Assembly: GCA_032622095.1 (NCBI GenBank)
Contig: CP136067.1
Location: forward strand, 76,348,705-76,412,704
Direction: 5' to 3'
From: Siphonodentalium dalli
Lineage: Eukaryota; Mollusca; Scaphopoda; Gadilida; Siphonodentaliidae
Length of the DNA: 64,000 bases
Position 1 is the stretch's first letter. Every line of letters starts with the position of its first letter. Under the pieces are notes generated by a model. That model ran no database searches and was not told where the DNA came from. It saw only the letters and a list, made by a program, of their open reading frames with translations. Shown one piece after another: positions 54,607 through 64,000 of this stretch. The position numbers were made by a program, and so were the translations under genes.

Positions 54607-54749
54607 AGTCAGTTCCTAGTGACCAGAAATACATCCAACGAGGTATTAATCATCATCCAAATCGTTTCAACAAGGCAGTATATCCGATCCGAGTCGATAA
54701 ATCACATTACGAACTAGTTATTACATCTCAAAATTATAAACACCATATA

Positions 54750-54830
54750 TATGGGAGAATGCATGACACGGGATCATTAATGCTGTATCCGCATCATGAT
54801 GTTTGTACACTTGTTTTGATGTATTGAGAT
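54750..54830 (+). mobile_element. Family H MITE, right half
   Basis: GGGAGAATGCATGACACGGG and ATCATTAATGCTGTATCC match the right part of family H (AGAATGCACTGGCACAGGAT...). It resumes after the retrotransposon and its target duplication. Confidence 0.65.
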
Positions 54831-56340
54831 GCAAGTTAATAGATGGTTTGTGACCCATTTGGATGGATTGGGAACTCAATGGCTGGTTTGTGATACCAGT
54901 TTTATGGTTTGGGTCACTCGCTGGGTGGTTTGTGACACCCGGCCATTGCATGGTTTGAGAGTTGAGACACCGGTTGGGTTGTTTCGGACACTAGACGTGG
55001 ATATGGGACACACGTGTGGTTGAATGGGACACTAATTTGTCGAATTGTTCAATGGTTGGGCCATTGAATGGATTGAGACGACTTGGTGGTTTGAGACACC
55101 TGTTATATGACATAAGACTCTCCCCGGATGACGTGGGACTCTGGTTGTGAGTTATTGGGTACACATTAGACACTCGTTTCCTTTCGAACACTCGCTGGAT
55201 GGTTTGGGACACTCATTGTGTGGTTTGGGGCAATCATTGGATGGATTTACCCACTCGTATGATTTGGAGCACTCGGTCGATGGTTAGGGACGCTCATTTT
55301 GGTAGTTTGGAACAAACCCTATGTGGATTGGGTCAAAACCTATGTGGTTAGTGACACCAGTTGCATTGTTTGGGGCACTACCATGAACTGTGGTTTTGAA
55401 CAATCGTTGCAGGGTTGCGACACTGATCGGGTGAATTGAGAAACTCATTGGATGGCTTGTGATACTCATTGTGTGGGTTAGGACACCAGATGCATGGTTT
55501 GGTCGGGAGTCAGGTGCATATGATATGGGGCACTGCTTAATTGTTTGTGCCACCCATTGGAAACTTTGAGACACCAATTGGGTGGTTTTTGGACACTAGA
55601 TGTGCCATGGGACACACGAATGGTGGAATGAGACACTCATTCGTCGACTGGTTCACTGATTGGGCCGTTGAATGGATTGAGACGAAATTTGGTGGTTTGG
55701 GACACCTGTTGTATGACATACTCTCCTCGGATGGCCTGGGACACTAGTTTTTGGTGCATATGGGACACTCTTTTCCTTGCGAACACTCGCTGGATTGTTT
55801 TGGGACACTCATTTGGTGGTTTGAGGCAACCACTGGATGGATTGACCCACTCGTTGTATCATTTGGATCATCCGTTGGATGTTTAGGGACACTCATATTT
55901 GGTAGTTTGGGACAAAACCTGTGTAGTTTGGAACGTCAGTTGAATTGTTTGGGGCACTACCATGCGCTGTGGTTTGGAACAATCGTTGCAGGGTTACGAT
56001 AATAATCGGGGTAATTTAGATGGCTTGTGACACTCATTGTGTGGGCTTGGACACCAGATACATGGCTCGGGGGAACATCTATGTGGGATGGGAACCAGTT
56101 GCATATGGTTTTGGGCACTACTTGGTGGTTTGGGAAATTCGTTTGGTGGATTATTTATCATGCTTTACTCGGGACAATATTTGAATTTGGGGCCAGACGT
56201 ATGGATTGGGATACTCATAGATTGGTTTTGGATACTAGGTAGGTGACTCAGTATATTGTTTGTTGCACCCGTTAGGTGGTTTGGGACACTCATTTGATGT
56301 ATTCTGAAACTAGTTGGTGGCTTTGGAAACTTGTATGATG
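54830..56340. repeat. GGTTTGGGACACTCATT array, right arm
   Basis: Degenerate units of about 35-45 bp. A higher-order duplication of about 600 bp is visible: GGACACTAGA, GGGCCATTGAATGGATTGAG, GACACCTGTTATATGACATA and GAACACTCGCTGGAT appear near 54980-55200 and again near 55590-55795. Overlapping frames are artefacts. Confidence 0.88.
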
Positions 56341-57079
56341 GCATATATACCACTACTTATTGGCTTTATATTTATTCGACTCCATGATACTTGAAGATTT
56401 AGTTTAAAAAGTTAGAAATTAAAAAAACACTTCAATTGTTGACTTCCGATTGCCATTTTCGTCGTAATTTTTGAAAACTCGGGTTATGACTTACTATTAT
56501 AGGATTAGGATTGGACATCATGTATGGTGGCGCAACTGGGGCACCTATGGTGAAAGTTACCGTAAAATGCCCTTTTTGTTACTTCCGGTTGCCATTTTGT
56601 CCTCCATTTGGATTTTTTTCAGTCAAATTATGCATGAAATGACAAGCATATGCCATGGAATCAAGAACAATAGGTTTTTGTTGTAAATGTATGTAGTGTG
56701 TGGGGTATACTCCAGGAAATGGCCGACATATTGCCCGGAACATACACTGTCACCTTTTAATGTCGAAATAGTTTGAGCAGACAACCTTACGAAAAATGAA
56801 TGAAGTTTAATCCTGGGGGTGTGCACGTTTGACCGACATGGTTCCCGGACTAAAATTTCAATTTTCATTTTCTTACATGTTTTTCTGCATTTTTTAACGC
56901 AAAAATAACGAATTTCCCACTGAATTTCCCCCCTGAAACGCGCGGAAATTTGGGCTTTTTGGTCATACTCAGCAGTTAAGGGAACGTTTGTGGTCAGTAG
57001 ATTTGTATATTTATATAAATTTATTCCGGGTTCACCTTAAAATTGTGCTTTGTATTCGACAGTATGTGAAAATAAAAGT
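56341..57079. other. Diverged inner part of the right arm
   Basis: Inverse counterparts of 46620-47510, e.g. GCCATTTTGTCCTCCATTTG near 56590 and GAATTTCCCACTGAATTTCC near 56910. No gene recognised. Confidence 0.65.
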
Positions 57080-57710
57080 AAATTTTCGGGGGTTTTTTGG
57101 GGGTACATTCAAAAACCCCTTCTGTAATGAAAACGCCTGGGTATTTCGTTTCAGAAATTGTGTATCATCGATCAGTGATGATTAGAGCACTATTAATACA
57201 AAAATCAGCTTTGTACTCGAAAGTGCAAATAGAAGTATTTTGTTGGGGGTATTGGGGGTACATGTACTATCAGAAACCCCTTCTGAAGTGAAAACGCCAG
57301 GAAATTTCGTTTCACAAATTGTGTATTATTGGTCAGTGATTGCTGGAGCACTATTAATATAAAAATCAGCTTTGTACTCAAAAGTGCAAATAGAAGTGAT
57401 TTTGGAGTTTTTGGGGGTACTATCAAAAACCCCCTTCTGAAATGAAAACGCCAGGAAATTTCGTTTCAGAAATTGTGTATTATTGGTCAGTGATTGCTGG
57501 AGCACTATTAATATAAAAATCAGCTTTGTACTCAAAATTGCAAATAGAAGTCATTTTTTGGGGTTTTTGTGGGGTCTCTGGCCCCTAAACGCAAGGAATG
57601 CGGAACGTAAGAAATCGGATTTCTTTAAACGTTCCTTGGGTGTAACAATCTGGGGCATCAAACCTTTCGTACGCGATTGTGCAAATAGAACCCAGCAGGC
57701 TCTCGGATTA
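57080..57710. repeat. Sub-terminal block with three to four 130-bp modules, right arm
   Basis: AATGAAAACGCCAGGAAATTTC, GTGTATTATTGGTCAGTGAT and CTTTGTACTCAAAAGTGCAA repeat at about 57125, 57285 and 57440, then TCTCTGGCCCCTAAACGC and TGCAAATAGAACCCAGCAGG. Inverse of 45886-46440. Confidence 0.9.
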
Positions 57711-57739
57711 TATGCTACGATATGTCATAAAATACGTTG

Positions 57740-58497
57740 GATGTTGTCGGATGGTATATCGTTGGCCCAACGTAATGCCAACGCAGATGACGTAGAAAGC
57801 TCTGATGTCAAACTATACGCGCGTTCACAACGGATCAGGCGTCTGCTTTTCATATTGCGAGCTTTGTTCTGGCTCTCGTTCAGTGTTGCTACTGGTATTT
57901 ATTTTAGCAAATAAAGGATTCAGTTTCTTCAATTTGGAATTCAAGGAATTGTTCGCTCTTTAGATACCACCATCGGTCATCAGGTCGCTATCCGAGGTAG
58001 GTTTACGTTTGTGAGAAACTACTCTTTTGTGTAAAATTAATTAATTATTTTTCCAATATTTTTCTCGGAATCACAAAGTTCTGAATGTTTGCCCGGCGTA
58101 CATATAAGTTATAGCGGGGAATACGTATTAACATGCATAGTAGTTTCTCACAAACGTGCATCTGATAGTGACATGGTAGCTGACGGTGGTAACTAAATTA
58201 TGAACGAATTATTGGATGCCTCCGTTGGGTCAACGTTATACCCACCAAATGGTTTAGTTTCCAACGTTGGGCCAACGTTATGCCAACCATTTAGTCTGAA
58301 TATCAACGTTGGCCCAACGTTGGGCCAACACTCTCTATATGTCGTCCAACGTTGGCCCAACGTAGGCCCAACACGTTGGCCCAACGTTGACCCAATGAGC
58401 AAAATTACGTTGGCCCAACGTTGGTTGCCCTACACTGGCCCAACCATTTAGATGTTGGTTGGTCCAACGTTGGCCCAACCATGTCATGCTATCTGGG
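57740..58497. repeat. CCAACGTTGG array, right arm and terminus
   Basis: GGCCCAACGTTGGCCCAACG-type units are dense at 58220-58480, with a few at 57740-57790. It ends CCATGTCATGCTATCTGGGG. Unit text differs from the left arm although the core is shared. Confidence 0.85.
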
Positions 58498-58690
58498 GTA
58501 CGATTTCTCTGATATAACGAAGTTTTTTTTAGATTTATTGTAAAAATAGACAAAACAGCGCAATTTTTCATTTTTTTTGCCTCACTTAATGGGCGATAGA
58601 TCAATATTGTTTTGACCAGGGATATCGTATATAGTTTAGAAAAGTGCGTATATATATATACCGCATACGACAATATGCTGAATATGTCAT
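58498..58690 (+). repeat. Repeat R, right half (interrupted)
   Basis: TTGTAAAAATAGACAAAAC, CTTAATGGGCGATAGATCAA, GGGATATCGTATATAG and ATATATACCGCATACGA align with 62745-62880, where the same text follows the left half directly apart from a TTAA MITE. Confidence 0.8.
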
Positions 58691-59571
58691 TTTAATCCAC
58701 AGTCGCCATATTTTCTATTGTTCTCCCTTGCACAATATCCAGCCGATTGCCCACTGGTAACAATAGCTGTGGATTATTTAAACAATAAGTGTGCATTATT
58801 TTAACAATAACTGTGGAATATTAAAATATTCCCCAGGTATTGTCATAACAATCGCAAGTCATTGTTTGCTGTGTTCTCCACTTGCTGACACACCGGAATG
58901 TAAAATTGGTGTGACCAATCAATCAATCAAATAAGAAACTGAACAGTCTTAGGTGATTATAATGATCATAGGGATACTAAGAAAGACGGTGGGTGGAATT
59001 TGTTTAATGTAATAACAACAATTTTACATCAATGTTAGACAATTCGGACTAGAAAAATATATATCACCCCTGGTCAAGTGGTCCAGCAATATACTGAATT
59101 ATGATCTAGTTATGTGTTAATTTATTGTACTATTAATATGTGTATTATAAATAAAATTATCCTATCCTATCCTATCTGATATGATGCGGTTGGGTCCTGC
59201 TGAATTGCTCTGATGATGGTAGGGCAAACTGATGCTGTTAACAAATAGTACCGTGAGTTCCACAACGAATTAAAACAATGTACAAGCTAAAATTGAAGTC
59301 TGCTCTTGTGTGAGTTTGGACAATATGCATAGCAAATGCATTGCTCAACGCCACATATGCTAAGTCAGTGTCGTAATTTGGTTGCGAACAAACAATATAT
59401 TTATTAGATTTATTATTTAACTTACCAGTGTGATTATGGGAATAAGTGGTTTGAAGGTCTAAATTATGCTCGCGTTTGTTATATTCGTATAAGGCCTCTG
59501 TATGCCGCACATAGCCTAGTTCAAGAGATTGAATTGAGAAAGTTCGGTTCCCCAACTTCTTTGGCATTGAA
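58691..59571. other. Repeat fragments, no gene
   Basis: 59036-59250 (AGACAATTCGGACTAGAAAA, CACCCCTGGTCAAGTGGTCC, GATGATGGTAGGGCAAACTG) is repeated at 59975-60100. It is interrupted here by about 85 bp ending in ATCCT repeats (59157-59177), perhaps the 3' tip of a non-LTR element. Confidence 0.6.
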
Positions 59572-60405
59572 CAATAAAGAGCGTTCCTTGTTAATGCATT
59601 CCTGCTGTGGTATGAATAAAGAGCGTTTTTCTCTCACTTGTGTGCGAAATATTTATAACAGCTGAAAAATATATGTTATATTAACATTTATTTTCAGAGC
59701 ACACAAAGCCGGTATATCACTGGGGCTCTCCTCGCCTTTGTCGATTATGCAAAAGCTTGGAAGCTTCAAGTCAATACAAAAAAAAAATAATAATGATTTT
59801 CACGAAGAAATGGTCGAAAAATCTCCCCACATTCAAGTATGGAGGCTGTAGCATAGAAATAGTTAAAGAATTCACTTATTTGGGGGGGGGGGTAAATTAT
59901 TTTATAATCGTCGATTCCGCCAGAACATAAAGAAAACAGTTACAAACCGGAATGTGAAATTGGTAATTTCGGAATTAGACAATTCGGACTAGAAAAAATA
60001 TATTCCACCCCGGTCAAGTGGTCCTGCTAATCTGCTATGATGCGGTTGGGTCCTACTGAATTTCTCTGATGATGTTAGGGCAAACTGATGCTGATAACAA
60101 ATACTACCATTAAATATTTTTTATTTTGTCTTTTTCGCGGTGTTGCGATAATCTGAACATATCCACGAAAAGCCATTATGCGTATCAAACATTCAAAACA
60201 TATTTATTGCGAAATATGTTTAATACTGGTTGTATTAGTTGTTGAAATTCGACTATATTTTCGTACGATGGTGTACGTAAACACACACAAGTTGTGCTCT
60301 GCTTACATAACACAGAGCAATTCGATTGGTTATTCATACACAATGATATAAACGCTCTTTATTATTTCCATATCAGGAAAACAGTAATAAATAACGCTCT
60401 TTATG
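59572..60405. mobile_element. Element with inverted AATAAAGAGCGTT ends
   Basis: AATAAAGAGCGTT occurs twice at the left (59573, 59617) and inverted AACGCTCTTTAT twice at the right (60351, 60393), enclosing about 830 bp that includes an RT relic. No target duplication identified. Confidence 0.5.
59745..59950 (+). pseudogene. Relic of a non-LTR reverse transcriptase (thumb region)
   Basis: Across two shifts, plus-strand frames read DYAKAWKLQVNTKK, IMIFTKKWSKNLPTFKYGG, EIVKEFTYLG and RRFRQNIKKTV, the typical sequence after the catalytic box of non-LTR RTs. Shifts fall at an A10 run (59778) and a G11 run (59882-59892). Only about 70 residues remain. Confidence 0.7.
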
Positions 60406-61363
60406 TTTACCATATCCGGATCTAAACAAAAGCCAAAAAACGTAACATGTATTGCTTTTGTTTACATGCCAAAGGGGAAGAAATCGACAATAACATACTG
60501 CTTATGTCATATTTCTGATTGCTATAAGAACAAAGTCTGTCTATATTTCACTATTTATGGCGGTTTTTGACGGATGGGAATATTTTAACAGCATACCCAC
60601 CGCCAACGCCGCCCGTATCTTTAGCGACACATTTGCATTGTATTTGAGACTTGTTCTAATAATGAAAAACTTACGAGGGTGGAGCCTTCTTATAACACGG
60701 AATCACTCGCACGATATAATTTTCTGGTAAATGCTAAATATTTAAATGTTGATAATCCAAATCAGTTCGTAATGTCGGGTACACCACACTATAACTTAAG
60801 TGGATTAGTTACGTTGATTACATGGATTTTAATAAAATGTTAAGAATTTGATGTCAAAATGCTGAAATTGAAGATCGTTTTATACGGGTACTGACTACTA
60901 TATATTTATAGTAAATAAACCTCATTCGATAACTTACGCTGGTCAAGAACTCCTTGTAAATCCAACTTCGAATTCATGGAAATAAATCAGATAAACAGTA
61001 CAATACGAAAACGACTCATCGAAAGATTTTTTTATTCCAATATTAACGGAAAACATCAGTTTGATCATCGGCTGGATTGTCATTTACCTCCGGGTGCTTG
61101 TGATGTTTATTTCGCTTATAAAATGAACGCCATGCTGATAGCATATAACTATGTAATATCCATTTAGATAACATCGACACAGAAAGTTTAGAAAATTACT
61201 TCATTCCCTGTTCGAATGCGGAGTTTGTTCACGTCACGTTTTACTGACAAAATTCACTCTTCTCACATTCAATTTACAAATGCGCCCGAGAACGACGTGT
61301 TAATTAATTAGATTAAAGCGTGTGGTAAGCTAATCGGCGACAAAGGCAATATCATGTTTGGGG
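60406..61363. other. No gene seen
   Basis: AT-rich. A 63-codon plus-strand frame (60976-61167) has no recognisable motif. Confidence 0.45.
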
Positions 61364-61549
61364 CTACCTATAACTGATATCCCGATAACCACTCATCATA
61401 ACTGGATTGTCAACGAGGCTCAGTGCACACCAACTCAATGCGACAATTTTGATTTGTGGCAATGCAGCGAGGACGAGCAGTATCAGGCCAAGCAAAATAA
61501 ATGTTTGTTGTAACTGGAAGGTGTCCATGCAAATATGCACTGGTGTCAA
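61364..61549 (-). CDS. Small frame with a signal-peptide-like start (weak)
   Basis: From an internal ATG it begins MDTFQLQQTFILLGLILLVL, a hydrophobic stretch like a signal peptide or membrane anchor, followed by about 30 ordinary residues and a stop. The stop overlaps AG|GTAGCC, so it could be a first exon ending in a splice donor. No homologue recognised; chance is a real possibility. Confidence 0.25.
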   Translation of the reverse strand: MTPVHICMDTFQLQQTFILLGLILLVLAALPQIKIVALSWCALSLVDNPVMMSGYRDISYR

Positions 61550-61675
61550 TTAGACTTCCGCCCATGTGTTATCTGAGGTATAACATAATGTGAGTCAAAA
61601 ATATTGTGTTCATATTGGTTTATAAATGCACAGCTAAGTAGGATATATAGCAGGATTGGCCATATTTCATGGGGC

Positions 61676-61693
61676 GGGGGGGGGGGGGGGGGG
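61676..61693. repeat. Homopolymer run of 18 G
   Basis: Preceded by ATGGGGC; the exact length may be unreliable. Confidence 0.9.
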
Positions 61694-61958
61694 CGATTGA
61701 CACATTTTTAATGACAATTTTAATTCCAAATCTCCAGATCACTATTTAAAGTGGCAACTGAATTTGCGTACAAATCTTTATTTGTCTGACAGATTCGGAA
61801 ATTGTTTAATGGTCATGTTCACATTTTTTGTTAAAACTTTTATTGACTTTTAGTTGAATATATCATACATTGTAATGTCATTGACAAATTTAAAAGTAAT
61901 ACTATAGGTAAAATTAAATTTCGTCTTGTTATTCTTTAAATACTGAGGATTAAGCCAG

Positions 61959-62052
61959 ATATTCCCCTCGCTGTCGGCCATTCGTCCAAATAATCACCTC
62001 GGCTTCGCCTCGGTGAATTATTTCTCCGAATGCCCGACAGCTCGGGGAATAT
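61959..62052. repeat. Stand-alone hairpin with GC-rich tip
   Basis: Arms ATATTCCCCTCGCTGTCGG and CCCGACAGCTCGGGGAATAT, tip CACCTCGGCTTCGCCTCGGTG. Nearly perfect over about 94 bp; GC-rich compared with surroundings. Confidence 0.85.
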
Positions 62053-62094
62053 CCTATACATATTTAAAACGTGCTGTGTTATGTAAGATTATTT

Positions 62095-62885
62095 CAACCC
62101 TCACCCCAAAATTCAGCAAAAAGTCACTGTTTTAGGGGAATTCGGCACAAATGAATACAAAAGCACAGGTATTCGGAATATTTTTGTGCTCCGATATAGC
62201 AGGTTACATACTTATAAATACAAAGTATTGAAATGCCATTATTGCGGTGATAGATGTAAAAATGTCTTAAAGGTACTCAACCCGTAAAGAGGGTCCCCAT
62301 CTCAACAGATTCCAACAACAACAATCCGATCAGAGGGTCCTATATTACTATTTCTTTGGCTTTGGGGGTAAAAAATATTTGATTCGAGTCGAGGAACCCA
62401 TCAAACAAAGCTCAGAGTTATTAGATATTGATTTTTGAAATTTGTTATAAACTCGAGATGAGTACTAACAACTGCCGTAATCTGCTCTGGATGTGTACTC
62501 CAAATCTATTCAAACAGACAAGGATGGATAACTCTAAAATCAAGTGGTAATTTTAACGCAATTTTGAATGAGTTCTGGGCCAGATAGTATTCCCGATAAT
62601 GAAAAATAATAGATTTCTAAAATCGATATCTAACAAATCTGAGCTTTGATGGGTGACTTCCTCGACTCGAATCAAATATTTTTGACCCCCGAAGCCATTG
62701 AAATAGTAATTGAGAGGAGTTTTATCGGGTTGAGTACCTTTAAATTTACTTGGAAAATAGACAAAAAATCATTCATTTTCAGTTGTTTCGCCCCTCTTAA
62801 TAGGCGATTATTCAATATTGCATTGAATGGAGATCCCGTATATAATCTAGAAACTTGTGGAAATATATACCGCATATGATTGTAG
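62095..62885 (+). repeat. Repeat R, copy 2, with a TTAA MITE inside
   Basis: The left half (62095-62266) has CACCCCAAAATTCAGCAAAA; the right half (62744-62885) has GGAAAATAGACAAAAAATCA and ATATATACCGCATATGA. The halves are separated only by the MITE at 62271-62739. Confidence 0.75.
62271..62739. mobile_element. TTAA MITE family A, copy 3
   Basis: It is 469 bp with ends AGGTACTCAACCCG and CGGGTTGAGTACCT, flanked by TTAA at 62267-62270 and 62740-62743. More diverged arms than the 11332-11782 copy. Confidence 0.88.
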
Positions 62886-62934
62886 GATAAAGATGTCAGT
62901 CGTTGCCATAGATGCTATGTGGTGGTAGATTGTG

Positions 62935-63195
62935 TCACCCCCACCCCAAAATTCAGTAGAAAAAAATCAGTTTTAGAAATTTCCGTATGGCAGAATACAA
63001 AATCACAACAACTCTGATTATTTTGTGCTATTATATTGCAGTCTACGCACTTCGAGATATACATTGTGATAACGCCATGGTATCATTTACAGATGGCAAT
63101 ATTTCGGAGTATTCTGGTGAAAGTAATCCGAAAATCGTGAAATTTAAACTTGTTTCGCCCCTCTACATGGGTGATAATTCAATTCCATTTTGAAC
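62935..63195 (+). repeat. Repeat R, copy 3
   Basis: CACCCCAAAATTCAGTAGAA, TTTTGTGCTATTATATTGCA, GTCTACGCACTTCGAGATAT and TTGTTTCGCCCCTCTACATG, in the same order as copies 1 and 2. A 68-codon frame with a hydrophobic start lies in it but is not conserved in the other copies. Confidence 0.75.
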
Positions 63196-64000
63196 AATAA
63201 TCCAGGACAAATTCTCAAAAGTTGACGAGACACATAATGCATATGAATATTGTCGGATTGTATCATCTTCTGTCGCATTTGTTTGGTTACGTTATTGCAC
63301 CCCTCGCCCCAGTAATACAATACATCGCAAGATGAGACAAACACGGAATGTTTTGTGTCAAATGTGCAGCATTGCGAAATGTTTATCAGAGAGGTGTCCA
63401 ATCTTTATGTCAATCGACGAACCTGTGCTTAGTGAACTTTTGTTAAATTCTTCAACAGCGGTGACAACGCCGTTACTTTTCCCAAAAGGGTTGTTGGCAC
63501 GACTTCCTTTACATATCGTAGGTCGTCTGCACCCTGGAACCGGTGGAAGCCAAAGTTTGTTTGTACCTGGGTGCAGAAATGTTCTCCAATGCGGGCGCAT
63601 AGCCTACTCTTATTCGATACACATGGAGGGGTTTTAACGTCCAATGGGCATGAACTACCCACGAGACGACACAGCCATTAATGTGAGCTCGCGATCTCAC
63701 CACATCTAGTCATGGCTAAACCCTGCAAGTTGAGCCAAGGGGTCGTGTCTGGAATGAACCTGCATCCACATAGGACTCGATGTTTCCCCCAAGGGCTGCC
63801 ACTTCCCTTTAATCATATAATAGAATATTTTTGTTACATCAACAATACTGTACAAACAGTATAAACACTCTTTCTGTGGCTCTCCTATCTGGGAGTCATC
63901 ATCCACGATTTTGCCCTATGGGACCTTCCCACAGTATTTGGGGTTTTGATGCGACACGACCTTCTTGGTCACAGCCATCAAATCGAGCCTTGTCATCAAC
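63196..64000. other. Unassigned 3' end of the window
   Basis: Several short overlapping frames on both strands. A plus-strand frame (63332-63637) contains FMSIDEPVLSEL, resembling FMSIDESVLKPL in the Helitron-like element. No domain identified. Confidence 0.4.

Larger units (their letters stand above)
48358..54749 (-). mobile_element. Nearly full-length APE-type non-LTR retrotransposon, 6.4 kb
   Basis: Read on the minus strand: a short 5' UTR, ORF1 (54606-53059), a 24-bp gap, ORF2 (53034-48783, one frameshift), and a 3' UTR of about 425 bp with (GTT)n and CTTCTT-rich tracts, ending AGATTAAAGCATAGCATAG. It is flanked by the direct repeat TATGGGAGA (48349-48357, 54750-54758), a plausible target-site duplication. 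It lies in the loop of a family H MITE in the middle of the giant foldback. It replicates by nicking the target with its endonuclease and copying RNA in place. Exact clade (CR1/L2/I group or relative) is not resolved by eye. Confidence 0.9.
44994..58497. mobile_element. Giant terminal-inverted-repeat (foldback) element, about 13.5 kb
   Basis: The ends are inverted: CCCAGATAGCATGAC at 44994 and GTCATGCTATCTGGGG at 58497. Each arm, from outside in, contains a CCAACGTTGG array, a block with CTGCTGGGTTCTATTTGCAC and GGCCAGAGACCCCACAAAA plus three modules of about 130 bp, a diverged unique part (ACAAAATGGC-ACCGG, AACTAAATCTTC), and a CATCCAATGAGTGTCC array. Left arm is about 44994-48190, right arm about 54830-58497. 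Order and orientation are mirrored; sequence divergence by eye is roughly a quarter. The flanks are two halves of repeat R, so it inserted as one unit, with a 2- or 3-bp target duplication (GT or GGT). A retrotransposon occupies the centre. No transposase is recognised, so it would be non-autonomous. Confidence 0.82.

Noticed and set aside
57483-57914. 143-codon plus-strand frame
   Set aside because: It starts within the 130-bp modules and runs through the sub-terminal block of the giant element; the mirrored left block has no equivalent frame.
62987-63193. 68-codon frame with a hydrophobic N-terminus that resembles a secreted peptide
   Set aside because: It lies within repeat R copy 3, and the frame is not kept in the other R copies.
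63660-63800. Possible tRNA-derived SINE
   Set aside because: I looked for A- and B-box-like motifs and did not find a convincing pair.

Overview
Animal nuclear DNA, most likely from a bivalve mollusc. The organism call rests on my recollection of repeat families common in bivalve genomes (GGGCCATAACTC-type units at 10.9, 12.5, 31.5 and 34.9-37.4 kb; CTCACCTGAGAC-type units at 26.8 and 28.0 kb), on the abundance of hairpin-type DNA elements, and on the types of retrotransposon present. There is no operon structure. No complete host gene can be proven: almost the whole window is transposable elements, many nested inside one another, plus satellites.

Layout. 0-4.6 kb: a 25-bp tandem array, a hairpin element, then a non-autonomous Helitron-like element (1425-4593) carrying a TTAA-flanked MITE. 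4.8-16.5 kb: a dense field of hairpin MITEs, including a tandem duplication of a 500-bp hairpin unit at 8.06-9.07 kb and two TTAA elements that share one target site at 11.3-12.4 kb. 16.6-18.6 kb: the 3' half of a Ty1/copia-type LTR retrotransposon (open RT-RNase H frame, polypurine tract, candidate 3' LTR). 19.8-20.5 kb: palindromic arrays. 21.2-22.2 kb: a single-exon protein-coding sequence with two frameshifts. 22.3-24.7 kb and, inverted, 40.4-41.9 kb: a duplicated segment with an 11-bp-phased satellite and a possible small spliced gene. 26.8-31.7 kb: bivalve-type repeats. 31.8-34.6 kb: an inverted second copy of the Helitron-like element, which supplies the empty site for the TTAA MITE in copy 1. 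37.5-39.6 kb: a foldback element with a 9-bp target duplication and another element nested in it. 41.9-43.9 kb: a truncated non-LTR retrotransposon with a 2A-like motif just before its endonuclease, cut by a TTAA MITE.

45-58.5 kb: the most striking object, a giant inverted-repeat element (about 44994-58497). Its arms are mosaics of four tandem-repeat types in mirrored order. Its flanks are two halves of one host repeat that is continuous elsewhere in the window. A nearly full-length 6.4-kb non-LTR retrotransposon (48358-54749, minus strand, 9-bp target duplication) sits in its centre. That element encodes ORF1 (RRM-like region, zinc knuckles, SGNH-hydrolase-like domain) and ORF2 (long Asp-rich region, AP endonuclease, reverse transcriptase), with ORF2 broken only by one 7-bp tandem duplication. 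58.5-64 kb: further repeat copies, a dead RT fragment and hairpins.

How the parts work together: most pieces look like non-autonomous DNA elements that would need transposases supplied from elsewhere (piggyBac/Kolobok-like for TTAA elements, Helitron Rep/Hel, Foldback/MULE-like). The retrotransposons encode their own machinery. The nesting order can be read from filled and empty sites. All boundaries were read by eye without alignments or database searches.
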